DNA from: Thermoguttaceae bacterium | GTDB lineage: Bacteria; Planctomycetota; Planctomycetia; Pirellulales; Thermoguttaceae | Direction: 5' to 3' | Length of the DNA: 32,353 nt | Assembly (NCBI GenBank): GCA_024653385.1 | Contig: JANLFZ010000001.1 | Span: 1 to 32,353 of the forward strand | Part shown: piece after piece, positions 7,116 through 16,200 of the stretch | How positions within the stretch are numbered: the stretch's first letter is position 1 | How the letters are laid out: each line of letters opens with the position of its first letter | The notes under the pieces: model-generated | What the model saw: the letters and a program-made list of their open reading frames with translations, nothing else | What the model was told of the DNA's origin: nothing | Databases searched by the model: none | Translations under genes and position numbers: made by a program

Positions 7116-8743
7116 GCGCCCTTCCCCCACCGGCGTTCAAGGCGTCGCGAAAGATATCCCAGCGGCACCGACATCACCAGGTACAGCGCCGCGGTGGCCA
7201 GGCCGATTTCCAGGTACTTCATGCTCGACTTGGCGAGGATCTGGTACTGCTTGGTCAGTTCCACGACGGCGATCACGCTGACGATGCTGGTGTCCTTGAA
7301 CAGGGCGACGAAGTCGTTGGTCATCGGCGGGAGGATCACGCGAATCGCTTGCGGGAGGACGATGCGCCGGAAGGCCAGCGCCGGCCCCATGCCGAGCGAG
7401 GCGGCCGCCTCCCACTGGCCCACGCCGATCGACCCGATCCCCGCGCGATAGATCTCGGCCTCGTAGGCCGCGTAATTCAACCCGAACCCAAGCACCGCCG
7501 CCTGGAGCGGGGCCAGCTTGAGGTCCATGGCCAGACCGTAGTATTCCGACACCGCCGGCAGCCCGTAATAGAGAAAATACAGCAAGAGCAGGACCGGGAT
7601 GCCGCGGAAGAACTCGACGTAGGCGGCGGCCAGCCAGCGGATCGGCGCGGGCCCGAAGAGCCGGCCCAGGGCGAGTGGCAGCCCCAAGGCAATGGCCACG
7701 CTCATGCTCAACACGCTGACTTCGATCGTCACCCAGGCCCCTTGGAGCAACAGCGGCAGGTAGCGGGCCGGGGTCCACTGACGCGCCGACTCGCGGAGCA
7801 CGTCGGCCATGCCCTCGGCGCCGCTCAGGGCCTGTTGGTCGTCGTTCCAAAGGCCCCACGCCTGGTAGATCCGTTGCAAGCGGCCGCTCCGCCAGAGCCG
7901 GTCGATCGCCGCGTCGAACTGCGAGGCGAGTTCTTCCTGGTCCTTGCGGAAAGCGACCGCGTAGAACCCGCGGGCGCTGGGCTCCTCCGCGTACTTGAGC
8001 TTCGGTCGCTGCCGGGCATAGTAATCGGCGATGGGAAGGTCCAAGAGCACCGCATCGACCTGGCGCTGCTCGAGATCGTCGTACGGCTCGACTTGGCTGT
8101 CGTAGATTCGCTTGCGCACGCCCAGTTGGTCCAACAGCCGCTCGGCCGCGGTGTCTTCGAGCGTGCCGACCACGCCGCCGACCGCCTTGCACTGGTTGAG
8201 CGTGGCGAAACGCTCTTCGTCCTGCCGGACGACAAGCCGGAGGCGGTAGACGTAGTAGGGCCGGCTGAAGCGGATCGCCTTGAGGCGGTCGGGCGTGACC
8301 TCCAGGCCGTTCATGGCGAAGTCGAAGTCGCCTCGCTTCAGGCCCGAGACGAGGCTCTTGAAATCGTACTGCACGAATTCGATCCGGCGGCCGAGTTCCT
8401 CCTGCAGGGCCTCGGCCAGATCGACCTCGAAGCCGACGTGCCGGCCCGGCGCGGTCGGATCGCGGAACACGTACGGCGCGCCGCCCTCGGCGTCGGCTGC
8501 CCAGCGGAGCGGAGGAAGCGGCTCGGCGGCCACTGCCAAGGCGGCGACCAGCCAGGCGGCCAGTCCGAGCGCCCAGAAGCCCCCGCGCGCGGCGCGGCGA
8601 GCATGGTGACCCGGGCGGTCGGGCGCAAGGCCCGCGCGGGGGCCCGGCCCGGTGCCGCGCGCCAAGAAACGACCGAAGGTCTCCTCGTCGGCAAGACGGC
8701 GGAGACCTTCGGTCGGCACGGTAGTGCGGTCGGCAGACCGCAT
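7112..8743 (-). CDS. Fused solute-binding protein and permease of a polar amino acid ABC transporter
   Basis: From ATG 8743 about 543 residues. A hydrophobic signal or anchor (WALGLAAWLVAALAVAAEP) precedes a family 3 solute-binding domain (about 80-310; G-F-E-V-D-L-A-E-A-L and S-R-P-Y-Y motifs). Then comes a permease domain (about 325-540) with several membrane helices and the cytoplasmic EAA loop (G-Q-W-E-A-A-A-S-L-G-M-G). Binding-protein/permease fusions are known in Gram-positive GlnP-type transporters. Imports an amino acid with the ATPase at 6360-7115. The start is unresolved: the frame stays open to TTG 8806, but the segment 8670-8742 holds two strong hairpins and looks non-coding, so TTG 8665 is also possible. 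No good ribosome site is visible for any choice. Confidence 0.85.
   Translation of the reverse strand: MRSADRTTVPTEGLRRLADEETFGRFLARGTGPGPRAGLAPDRPGHHARRAARGGFWALGLAAWLVAALAVAAEPLPPLRWAADAEGGAPYVFRDPTAPGRHVGFEVDLAEALQEELGRRIEFVQYDFKSLVSGLKRGDFDFAMNGLEVTPDRLKAIRFSRPYYVYRLRLVVRQDEERFATLNQCKAVGGVVGTLEDTAAERLLDQLGVRKRIYDSQVEPYDDLEQRQVDAVLLDLPIADYYARQRPKLKYAEEPSARGFYAVAFRKDQEELASQFDAAIDRLWRSGRLQRIYQAWGLWNDDQQALSGAEGMADVLRESARQWTPARYLPLLLQGAWVTIEVSVLSMSVAIALGLPLALGRLFGPAPIRWLAAAYVEFFRGIPVLLLLYFLYYGLPAVSEYYGLAMDLKLAPLQAAVLGFGLNYAAYEAEIYRAGIGSIGVGQWEAAASLGMGPALAFRRIVLPQAIRVILPPMTNDFVALFKDTSIVSVIAVVELTKQYQILAKSSMKYLEIGLATAALYLVMSVPLGYLSRRLERRWGKGA
8670..8715 (-). terminator. Strong hairpin with T-rich tail after the lipoprotein gene
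   Basis: A perfect 15-bp inverted repeat (8670-8684 with 8701-8715; arms CGACCGAAGGTCTCC and its complement) with a 16-base loop that itself can pair CGTC/GACG. On the minus strand it is followed by GTTTCTTGG. It sits downstream of the lipoprotein stop, so it could end or attenuate that transcript before the transporter genes. Confidence 0.6.
8725..8742. other. Second short hairpin in the same leader
   Basis: TGCGGTC and GACCGCA form a 7-bp stem around a GGCA loop, 9 bases from the larger hairpin. Together they mark 8670-8742 as structured RNA rather than coding sequence. Confidence 0.45.
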
Positions 8744-8802
8744 CGCAACACGAGTCTCAGCGGCGGTGCAGCCCAATGACCGCACCATGACGCGGACCCC
8801 GT

Positions 8803-9141
8803 TCAAGGCGACTTGGCGGCGGGCTTCAGCTGCTCGAGCAGTGCCTTGGCCTTGCCCGCCCGGGCCGATTCAGGCGATTTCTGGAGGTCGTCCAGACCCT
8901 TTTGAAGGATATCGGCCTTGGCCGGATCGGCCTTGCGCAGTTCCTCGACGAGGTTGGGGAACGACGTGGCTTCGCTTCCCATCGGCTGGCCGTTGGCATA
9001 TTGCTCGAGGATGGTGACTGCCGGGACGAGCGGATCGGTCGGCGTCTTGATCTGGACTTTCTTCTCCTTGACCGTTTCCGCGCATCCGAAAACCGTCACC
9101 GCCAGGGCCAGTCCGGCCACGAGAGAGAACATTCGCGACAT
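8803..9141 (-). CDS. Small predicted lipoprotein, function unknown
   Basis: 112 residues. A signal sequence (SRMFSLVAGLALAVTV) ends in F-G-C at residue 20, a lipobox-like site, so the mature protein is probably a lipid-anchored periplasmic or surface protein of about 93 residues. The mature part is charged and helical, ending in repeated short segments (L-R-K-A-D-P-A-K-A-D-I-L-Q-K-G-L-D-D-L). Start supported by AAGGA 6 bases upstream of ATG 9141. It follows the DUF1559 gene by 13 bases and is very likely co-transcribed with it; such small lipoproteins are common partners of DUF1559 genes in Planctomycetota, as I recall. I do not recognise a function. Confidence 0.8.
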   Translation of the reverse strand: MSRMFSLVAGLALAVTVFGCAETVKEKKVQIKTPTDPLVPAVTILEQYANGQPMGSEATSFPNLVEELRKADPAKADILQKGLDDLQKSPESARAGKAKALLEQLKPAAKSP

Positions 9142-9154
9142 GGTTAATCCTTGT

Positions 9155-10195
9155 TCAGAAGTTGCCGAGAGCTTGCCGGTCCTTGCAATTTCCGAGCCGT
9201 TGGAAGGTCAACAGGTCGACGGTGCTGGAGACGAACCGCACCGACCCGTCGCCCAACAGGGCGTTGACGCCGCCGGGGTGCATGCTGCGCGGGGGGATGA
9301 TCCCGCGGCCCCAGTCGTGGGCGCCGCCGGGGCAGCAGTTGCCGCCGGCGCTGGGCCAGGACCAGTTCGGCGGCGCGGCCGTGGTCAGGGTGGATTGCGC
9401 GGCAGCGTACCAGGCCCACATCGTCCCGTTGTTCGACCGCGACCCCGAGGGGCTGGTCATCGCGGCCCTGCCGATGTTATCGAGTTCGGCTTGGGTCGGG
9501 AAGTCCTGGTTCACCACGGCCGTGAAGAGCGAGTCGGACGTGTAGAAGATGTCGTACGGGTACATGGCCGCCCCGCCGGTCAACCCCGACCCGGAGAGCA
9601 ATTCCGAGGCCAACAGCGTGTTCGACAGGCCGTCGATCACGTCGGCCATCCGGCGATCTTCCTGGTAGGCGATCATCCCGTTGAAGCGGTTGCCCGCCCA
9701 CACCGTCTCGACCCGGCTACCGGTGGACCAGCCGTAGTTGCAGCCCGGGCCATCCCAGCCGTTGGGGTGCGTGCCGCGCCGCGGCGCCGCCTGGGCCGAG
9801 GGGCACAGGAACGCCGAGAGCTTGGTGTTCATCAGGTTGTTGTAGAACCAACTCCAGTCCGCCGTGTTCGGCGTCGAGGCGTCGGTCAGATACGTCTGGC
9901 CCTGGTCGTACAGCGGCTTCTGTTCGATGAACGGCAGGAGGTGGTAATTCGCGCTGACCGCCTCCCACGCATTGGCCCCGACCTGCGTGAAGTTCCGCGG
10001 GAACTTCACGTACACGTCGTGGAAGTTGTGCATGCCCAACCCGAGCTGCTTCAGGTTGTTCGTGCACTGCGACCGCCGTGCGGCCTCGCGGGCCGCTTGC
10101 ACGGCGGGCAACAACAACGCGATCAAGATGCCGATGATCGCGATGACCACCAGCAACTCGACCAGCGTCAAACCGGTTCGAAACGTTCGTCGCAT
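9155..10195 (-). CDS. DUF1559 domain-containing protein with prepilin-type N-terminus
   Basis: 346 residues. The N-terminus [19 protein letters not shown] is a type IV pilin-like methylation motif (cleavage before the hydrophobic helix, with the conserved Glu at +5), followed by [12 protein letters not shown][12 protein letters not shown], the DUF1559 opening. The C-terminus [16 protein letters not shown] is the H-x9-D-G tail. These proteins are massively expanded in Planctomycetota; they are exported and thought to form pseudopilus or surface structures, but their role is not established. AGGAG lies before ATG 10195. First gene of a probable two-gene unit with the lipoprotein. Confidence 0.95.
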   Translation of the reverse strand: MRRTFRTGLTLVELLVVIAIIGILIALLLPAVQAAREAARRSQCTNNLKQLGLGMHNFHDVYVKFPRNFTQVGANAWEAVSANYHLLPFIEQKPLYDQGQTYLTDASTPNTADWSWFYNNLMNTKLSAFLCPSAQAAPRRGTHPNGWDGPGCNYGWSTGSRVETVWAGNRFNGMIAYQEDRRMADVIDGLSNTLLASELLSGSGLTGGAAMYPYDIFYTSDSLFTAVVNQDFPTQAELDNIGRAAMTSPSGSRSNNGTMWAWYAAAQSTLTTAAPPNWSWPSAGGNCCPGGAHDWGRGIIPPRSMHPGGVNALLGDGSVRFVSSTVDLLTFQRLGNCKDRQALGNF

Positions 10196-10241
10196 GAGAC
10201 GGACTCCTAATGAAACAATGAAACCGAAACCACCAAACTAT

Positions 10242-10256
10242 CTGGCCTCAGGCCAG
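10242..10256. promoter_or_regulatory. Perfect palindrome in DUF1559 leader
   Basis: CTGGCCT and AGGCCAG around one central base, located between the likely -10 box and the DUF1559 start codon. It could be an operator or an mRNA leader hairpin. Confidence 0.35.
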
Positions 10257-10275
10257 AAGCCCACGATCTTTCATT

Positions 10276-10281
10276 ATTTTA
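10276..10281 (-). promoter_or_regulatory. Candidate -10 box for DUF1559 gene
   Basis: Minus-strand TAAAAT matches the sigma-70 -10 consensus in 5 of 6 bases, about 80 bases before the start codon, in an A+T-rich patch. CACTTT 17 bases further upstream is a poor -35. Confidence 0.3.
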
Positions 10282-10434
10282 GATGCGATGACCACCTGAA
10301 AGTGCCTCAAAAAAAACGAACATTTGCCGCAAATCGGACGCTGAGGATGCTTCCCGGACGACCGTCACCCCCGAAGGCGCGGTTCCTTTGCGGGATGCCT
10401 GCCACCCACTGCCTCGCTCGACCCGCACAATGGG

Positions 10435-10483
10435 GAGAGATTTCTTTTCTGGTTTCCGCCGAGAAAATCGGGACCAGATCTCG
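10435..10483. repeat. Degenerate REP-like inverted repeat
   Basis: An inner stem TTTTCT (10445-10450) with AGAAAA (10462-10467) and an outer stem GAGAT (10437-10441) with ATCTC (10478-10482). Bases 10457-10474 match 27899-27916 at 17 of 18 positions, so this looks like an eroded copy of the repeat that precedes the topoisomerase VI genes. The remaining gap 10284-10527 holds no recognisable gene. Confidence 0.4.
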
Positions 10484-10527
10484 TGCCCATGCTCCCAGAC
10501 CGAGCATCGCTCGCCAGGGGAAAGGCC

Positions 10528-11727
10528 TTACCCCCGCGCGCGGAGCATCGCCGCGACCCCCTGCTCAATGGCCTTCATTTCGCCGAGAAACTCCCCCGTG
10601 ATCTCCTCGCCCGGCAACCAGATGGTCTTCGAGTTGGGGATCGGGTCCGGTGGGACGGCCACATGGTTTTTCAGCGGCTTGTAGCAGAAGGCCATCTCGG
10701 GCGCCAATTCGCTCAAGGGGTAATGCATGGCGGGCCAGCCGCCGTGAGGGAGTTGGTTATCGAGGAAGGTGAAGATGGCGACCCGCTCGGCCACGCGATA
10801 GGCGCGCTCGATGGTCTCGGCGTCGCCCGCTTTGTGCTCGACCAGCACGCGGAGCAACTCGCCCGCGCCCCAACCCACCTTGCACTTCGATGGCCAAAGG
10901 TAGGTATCCAGCGGCATGGTGGCCTCGAAATCCAAGAGGGTCAAGGCCGCATCGAGGTAGGGCTTCACCTCGTCGGCCGGACAGCCCCATGTCCGGCGCA
11001 GGGCGTCGTATAGCGCGGCGAGGTAGGCCATGGCCGTGCCGACGTGCCAGAACTCCTGCTTCGGACTGCACCGGTCGACGATCTTGGCGAGGCGTTCGCC
11101 CGGCGCGACCTGGGTCACGAGGTCGCCCGAGGGCGTAAGCTGCGTGTAGAGCCGGCCCTGGGCCATCGGCTCGCGGTTGGCCTCGACCCAGCGGCGGACC
11201 CATTGGCCGGCCGAGACGGCCTCGGCGCGGAGGCCCAACGCGATCATCAGGTGTCCGAAGAAGGTGGTGTTCAGGACGCCGAGGGTGGGCTCTTCCTGGG
11301 GGTCCTCCGGATCGTCGCCGATCCACGCGAACACACCGCCCGACGAATGCTGGTATTGAAGGATGCGGTCCAGCACGCGCGGGGACCGGATCACCGGATG
11401 GCCGATCCACGCCGCTACCTTGCCGAACGTCAGCGGACGGTAGACACGCTGGAAGTCCTTATACTCCGGCGGCTCGCCCGGCACGTAGAAATCGCCGTTG
11501 GGCTGAAGCGCCTCGCGCTGGGCCCAATCCAACAACCGGGCGATCAGGGCGTGGTCCACCCCCGCGGCGTACATCCCCCAACTCGCCTTGTGGATGTAGC
11601 TCAGCGAGGGCTCGCGGCAAATGGGGCCGTTGGGGTCGACGCGACTTGCCAGAAACCGCCCGCCCTCGTGAAGCGACAATCGCATCGCATCGAGCAGGTG
11701 CCTGGGATCGGAAATCCGCCAGTTCAT
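10528..11727 (-). CDS. Protein of unknown function, possibly (alpha/alpha)-toroid fold
   Basis: 399 residues, no signal peptide. Start ATG 11727 has AAAGGAGAGA upstream and overlaps the stop of the preceding gene (ATGA), so it is translationally coupled. The sequence alternates helical stretches with Gly/aromatic turns (S-S-G-G-V-F-A-W-I-G near 127, L-P-H-G-G-W-P-A-M-H near 328, C-K-V-G-W-G-A-G-E-L-L near 280), a pattern seen in alpha/alpha-toroid enzymes such as six-hairpin glycosidases and terpene cyclases. No catalytic motif is certain. Last gene in an operon with a GH38 enzyme and a nucleoside-hydrolase-fold protein, so a role in glycan or glycoside breakdown is an inference from context. 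I do not recognise the family by name. Confidence 0.7.
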   Translation of the reverse strand: MNWRISDPRHLLDAMRLSLHEGGRFLASRVDPNGPICREPSLSYIHKASWGMYAAGVDHALIARLLDWAQREALQPNGDFYVPGEPPEYKDFQRVYRPLTFGKVAAWIGHPVIRSPRVLDRILQYQHSSGGVFAWIGDDPEDPQEEPTLGVLNTTFFGHLMIALGLRAEAVSAGQWVRRWVEANREPMAQGRLYTQLTPSGDLVTQVAPGERLAKIVDRCSPKQEFWHVGTAMAYLAALYDALRRTWGCPADEVKPYLDAALTLLDFEATMPLDTYLWPSKCKVGWGAGELLRVLVEHKAGDAETIERAYRVAERVAIFTFLDNQLPHGGWPAMHYPLSELAPEMAFCYKPLKNHVAVPPDPIPNSKTIWLPGEEITGEFLGEMKAIEQGVAAMLRARG

Positions 11728-13205
11728 CGACTCTCTCCTTTCCCCAGATCGGCCAACAGGTTTTTCAGGCACGAGGCCATGATCTGCCGGTACCGCGGGT
11801 CGACCGCGCGGAAGACGAACCCGTTGGGCTCTTTCGGGTCGAGTTCGACGCGCAAGGCCGCCGGTCCCACGTTGGGCACCTCGAACCGGGCCGCCTGTCT
11901 GGTCCCGTCGCCATAGACGATTTCGATCTGGTGCTCGCCTGGGGCGTAGAACTGGAACCACGCGTCGAGCTGCGCGCCGCGCCGCTGGAAGGCCATGCGC
12001 CACCATCGCCCGGTCTCGACGTATTCCCACCGCCCTTGCTTCGGCCCGGTCAGGATGATGTTCTGGATGGCCCGCTCGGGATCGACTCCGACGACCCGGA
12101 CGCAGCAGTCGGGCCGGCCGTCGGGTTCCGGCCGTCCCGTGCCCACGCGGTCGTCGCGCTGTCCTTGCCATGCGGCACGGAGTTCGCCCGGGCGGGCTTG
12201 AGGCGGCGCCACGGCGGGCGCGCTTTCGTCGATCGTCGCCCGCATCGGCACGAAGCGGAACGCGGCGACTTCCTTCTCCTTCAACCCCGCTTGCTCGGCG
12301 GCGCCGGGTTGCAAGGCGACGAAATCGTCCGGGCCGCGCTGGTAGACCTTGCGGCCGGCCGCGTGGAACATGGGGGCGGTGCACCACATGGCCCGGGGCC
12401 CTCGGGGCAGCGGGTGCGGGCCGGTCGCCAGAAAGGCGATCGGGTCGGCCGTCGACTTCGTCAGGCAGTAGACGAAGAAGTTTCGTACCGCCGGCCGGCA
12501 CGCCCCCACCACCGTCGTCTGATCGACCGTGTAAAGCGTCTCGTACCCGTCCTTGCCGAAACACGGACACCAATACAGCGGCAAGCCCGATTCGAACATC
12601 CGCAGGTACGCGGTGGGATCGTAGCCCACGTTGCACTCCTCCTGAGGCTCGTTCGGCCCGCGCCCGATGTTGAAATACACGGCAAGGACTTTCTTCTTGA
12701 GCAATTCCGGCTCGCGGTTGAAAGCGGCCGCCACGTCGCGGCAGCTCCCGGTCGTGTGAAGCACCACCTTCTCGTTCGACGCGCGCAGCACCGACAGAAT
12801 CAGCCGCACCCCGGCCTGGAACTCTTCCGGCTCGTCGTCGCCCCGATCCGTCCGCGTGCGCAGGGGCCGGCTCAGGCCAAAGGCCACGGGACACGTGCGC
12901 CGGGCCAAGTGCATCATCTGCTGAACGGCCGGCCTTCCGGATCGCTCGGCCTGGGTGGCCCCCAGATCGAGAATGATCCCCCGCACATCGAACTCGTCGA
13001 TGGCAAACAGCGTGGCCAGATCGTAGTGGTCATCCGGGTCGGCGTGCGGATGAAACAGATCGGTCGAATGGATGATCGGCACGCGCCGCGTCGGGGCGAT
13101 CGGCTTGGGACCCGCCTGGCCCGAAGGCTCGGCCCCAAGCGACACCCCAAGCGCCGAAACAACCCATGCGACCGAAGCAACAACCAGGCAAGCCACGCGA
13201 CTCAT
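11724..13205 (-). CDS. Secreted nucleoside hydrolase-like protein
   Basis: 493 residues with a signal peptide (CLVVASVAWVVSALGVSLGA, cleavage near 25). The segment I-I-H-S-T-D49-L-F-H-P-H-A-D56-P-D58-D59-H-Y-D-L-A-T-L resembles the calcium-binding D-T-D-x-G-x-D-D motif of inosine-uridine nucleoside hydrolases, extended by a few residues. These enzymes cleave N-glycosidic bonds. Residues about 45-320 would be the hydrolase domain; the C-terminal part (about 325-490) looks beta-rich and may be a carbohydrate-binding or jelly-roll domain. The motif is divergent, so the substrate may not be a nucleoside. It follows the GH38 gene by 11 bases and overlaps the next gene by ATGA. Export suggests an extracytoplasmic glycoside substrate. 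Confidence 0.75.
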   Translation of the reverse strand: MSRVACLVVASVAWVVSALGVSLGAEPSGQAGPKPIAPTRRVPIIHSTDLFHPHADPDDHYDLATLFAIDEFDVRGIILDLGATQAERSGRPAVQQMMHLARRTCPVAFGLSRPLRTRTDRGDDEPEEFQAGVRLILSVLRASNEKVVLHTTGSCRDVAAAFNREPELLKKKVLAVYFNIGRGPNEPQEECNVGYDPTAYLRMFESGLPLYWCPCFGKDGYETLYTVDQTTVVGACRPAVRNFFVYCLTKSTADPIAFLATGPHPLPRGPRAMWCTAPMFHAAGRKVYQRGPDDFVALQPGAAEQAGLKEKEVAAFRFVPMRATIDESAPAVAPPQARPGELRAAWQGQRDDRVGTGRPEPDGRPDCCVRVVGVDPERAIQNIILTGPKQGRWEYVETGRWWRMAFQRRGAQLDAWFQFYAPGEHQIEIVYGDGTRQAARFEVPNVGPAALRVELDPKEPNGFVFRAVDPRYRQIMASCLKNLLADLGKGESR

Positions 13206-13216
13206 GATGGGCAGTC

Positions 13217-16200
13217 CTATCGGGAATTACCGAGAATGACAATCGCGGACGTAACGCGGACAGGCACGGCAGTGGCCTTCTTCGCCGGGGCATTGCCCAG
13301 ACGCACGTGGGCCGTGGTCGCCTGGCCCGCCGCTTCCCAAAGGCGCAGGATCAAAGCGTCGCCCTCGTCGGCCTGCTTGGCCCCGATCAACAGCACGTTC
13401 GGCTCGTCGATCGAGACGAGGCTTGCCGAACTGGCCGCAAGCGGACCGTCGGGATTCGGCCCGGCCGCCACGGCCGAAAGCGGGTTCGACACGGCCCAAC
13501 CGAACCGCGCCGAGGCGACCGTATCGGCCTTGGGCCGGCTGGTGATCGAGAATCGGAATTCGAAGTCTCCCCCTTGCCCGGCAAGGTAGTTCGTGAACCA
13601 GTAGTTGTTCATGACGTAGGCGTACAGGTGGCCGTTGGTCATGGCAAGCGAGGTCTGCCACTTGCCCCGATTGATGTCCTGGAAACAGACCAAGGGCGCG
13701 TCGGGCGTGGCCCAGGCCACGGCCCCCGTTTTGTCGGCCACCTCGACGAAGTGCTGCACGGTGAACCAGTCGAGGCAGGCCCCGGGCAGCATCTCGGTGT
13801 TCGCGTTGACCACGCCCGCCGGGATCTCGTAACGGAACGTGGGCTTTTCCGCGGCAAAGGGAAACGCGAAGTAGACCGCTTCCTTGTCGTAGGTCTGCGT
13901 CTTGGTGAGGCCGTGGATCGCGTCGACTCGCTTCACGTCGTTCCAAACGAACACGGCGCTCTGGATCCTGGGCGTCATCGCCGCCGACGTGGCGACGACC
14001 ATCATCTCGCCCAACTCGCCCAGCTTCATTTTGCGGAGCACGGCTTTCTCGGGGGACGAGACCGAGAGTTTGGCCTCGGGGCCGTGTTCCACGATCTTCG
14101 TGTCCTTGCCGCCCGACACGTAGAGGTACTGGTTGAGGCGATAAGGCGCCTTGGGATCGACCAATTCGCGTCCCGACTCCTTGTCGATCAGGCTCGTGAT
14201 GCCGCCGGTAGCCCGGTCGAACGCCACGCGATAGCACCGGCTTTCGAGGGTCGTCCCGTCGGCCTCTTGCGCCGCGGCCGGACTGCCTGCCTGGCCGAGC
14301 CGCAACACGCGGTACCCGCACGCCGGCACATCGCGCACGAGGACCACCAACTCGCGCGCGCGATCGGTGCGCGAGAGTTCGCACGCGGGGACGCCAGGCT
14401 CCGCAATCGACGTGTCGAGCGGAAGCGTGATCCGCACAAGGTCGGTTCGCGGCCAGCTACAGGGGTTCACGACCACCAGCGACCGGCTTTCGGTGCGCAC
14501 GAGTCTCGCCACGGCCTCGAGCGCTTGGCCCAGCACCTGCGACGCCTCGCGCTGGGCATCGACCGCGAATTGGGCCTTGATCTTCCACTGGGCCTTGGTG
14601 AACTCGCTCTCCGGCTGGCTGATCGAGCAGTGCGCGCCCCAGGTGTGCTCGTCGTAGAGCATCGAGTGGCGCCAGGCGTCTTCGATCTGGCGGCGCGGGT
14701 ATTCGACGGCGGGCCTCACGCGGCGGGCCAGGGCCAGGAGTTTCTCGCCGTTGGCCACCGACTCGTGGGCGCGGCGGCAGAGGGCCGTCTCGCGGGCCGA
14801 CGAGCCCGCGCCGTCTTCCCAATACGTGCCGCCCGAGCCGCGAACCACCGGCAGCTTGTCCCCAAAATGCTTCTCGATGTGCTCGAAGAACTCGGCGTTG
14901 CGGCAGAGGATGACCTTGGGGAACTCGTAGCGGTCGTTCCACGCCTGGACGACCTCGGCCAGCTTCGGGTTCAAGGGACAATTGTCGCCCACCGCGCCGT
15001 GGAGGAAGATCGCGTCGAACGGATAGTCCTTGCGGGCCTCGTGCTGGCGGATCGCGTCGAGCACGGCGGGCCGGGCCCGCTCGATACTCACATCGAGCCC
15101 CCAGGCCGCCGCGTGGGCATAGCCGGGCATCCACATCATGAGCACGCGGCTGCCGTCGGGGCCCTCCCACCACGCCGGACATTTCGAGTAGAACCGCGTA
15201 AACGTGAAGGCCCGGGTGTTGTTGATGCCGCTGGAGAAATACCGGATGCCCGACCCGGCCAAGAGCATCGGCAGCGAGGCCTCTTGGGTGGGCACGTCGC
15301 TGATCATCGCGCTTTCGTAGGGGATGCCCGTGCGCCGGCTCAGGCGGTGCGCAAAGCTCATCAGGCGGCAGGCCTCTTCGTGCGAGCACAGCCCGGTGAG
15401 GATGTTGCAGTACAGGGCCTGCACGCCGATCCGCCCCGCCTTGGCCATCTCGACAAACGGCTTGAGCCGGTCGTCCTTGCGCGATTGGAAGTAGTTCTCG
15501 GCCTGCCAAGCCACCTCGAGGTTCCAGCGAAAGCCGGGGTACTTCCGGCAAAGCTCCACGGCCAGGTCGGTGTTCTGATCGTGCCGTTCGGCACACTTGG
15601 GCTGGAGATCGGTGTAGCCGATGTCCGTGTGCGAGCTGGGGGCCACGAAGATCCGCCACTTGCGCTGCGGCTCGACGCGGGCCGTGGCCGTCTTCGAGCG
15701 GCCGTCGATGGTGGCCGTGGCCTTCACGTCGATCGGCCCGTCGAGGTCGGGCACGCCAACCTCCTGGACGATCGTCCCGAACTGGGGAAGCTGCTTGACC
15801 GGCACCTCGACCGTCTCGCCGCCGGCCTCGACCCGGATCGTCATGTCGCCCACGGGCACGTTTGCTTGGACGGCCACATCGACCGCCCGGCGGACCTTTC
15901 CCCCTGCCCGAAGGTAGAACGGCGTGCCCGAAACCGAAAGGCTCTGGATCCGTGGCTCGGGCATGGCCGCGTCGGGGTCGTTCGAAAGCGTGACCGCGTC
16001 GTAGAGCACCCACGAGCCCTCGAGGCACTCGAGGCGGACCTCGTTCTGGCCCTTGGCGAACATGGTGGGTGGCAGGGAAATCTCGATCGTGTGCGGCTTG
16101 CCGGCCTTGGGATTCGTCAGCGCCTCGTCGCTGGCCCCGGCGGGCAGGCGGAACCGCCCCTGGCGCCCGGCGACCGTCACCGCGTAGGTCGGCGGCATGC

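Noticed and set aside
10528-12894. Very long minus-strand open frame of 788 codons
   Set aside because: Only the part from ATG 11727 has a ribosome site and a plausible protein; the upstream part is an Arg/Gly-rich shadow of the nucleoside-hydrolase-like gene.
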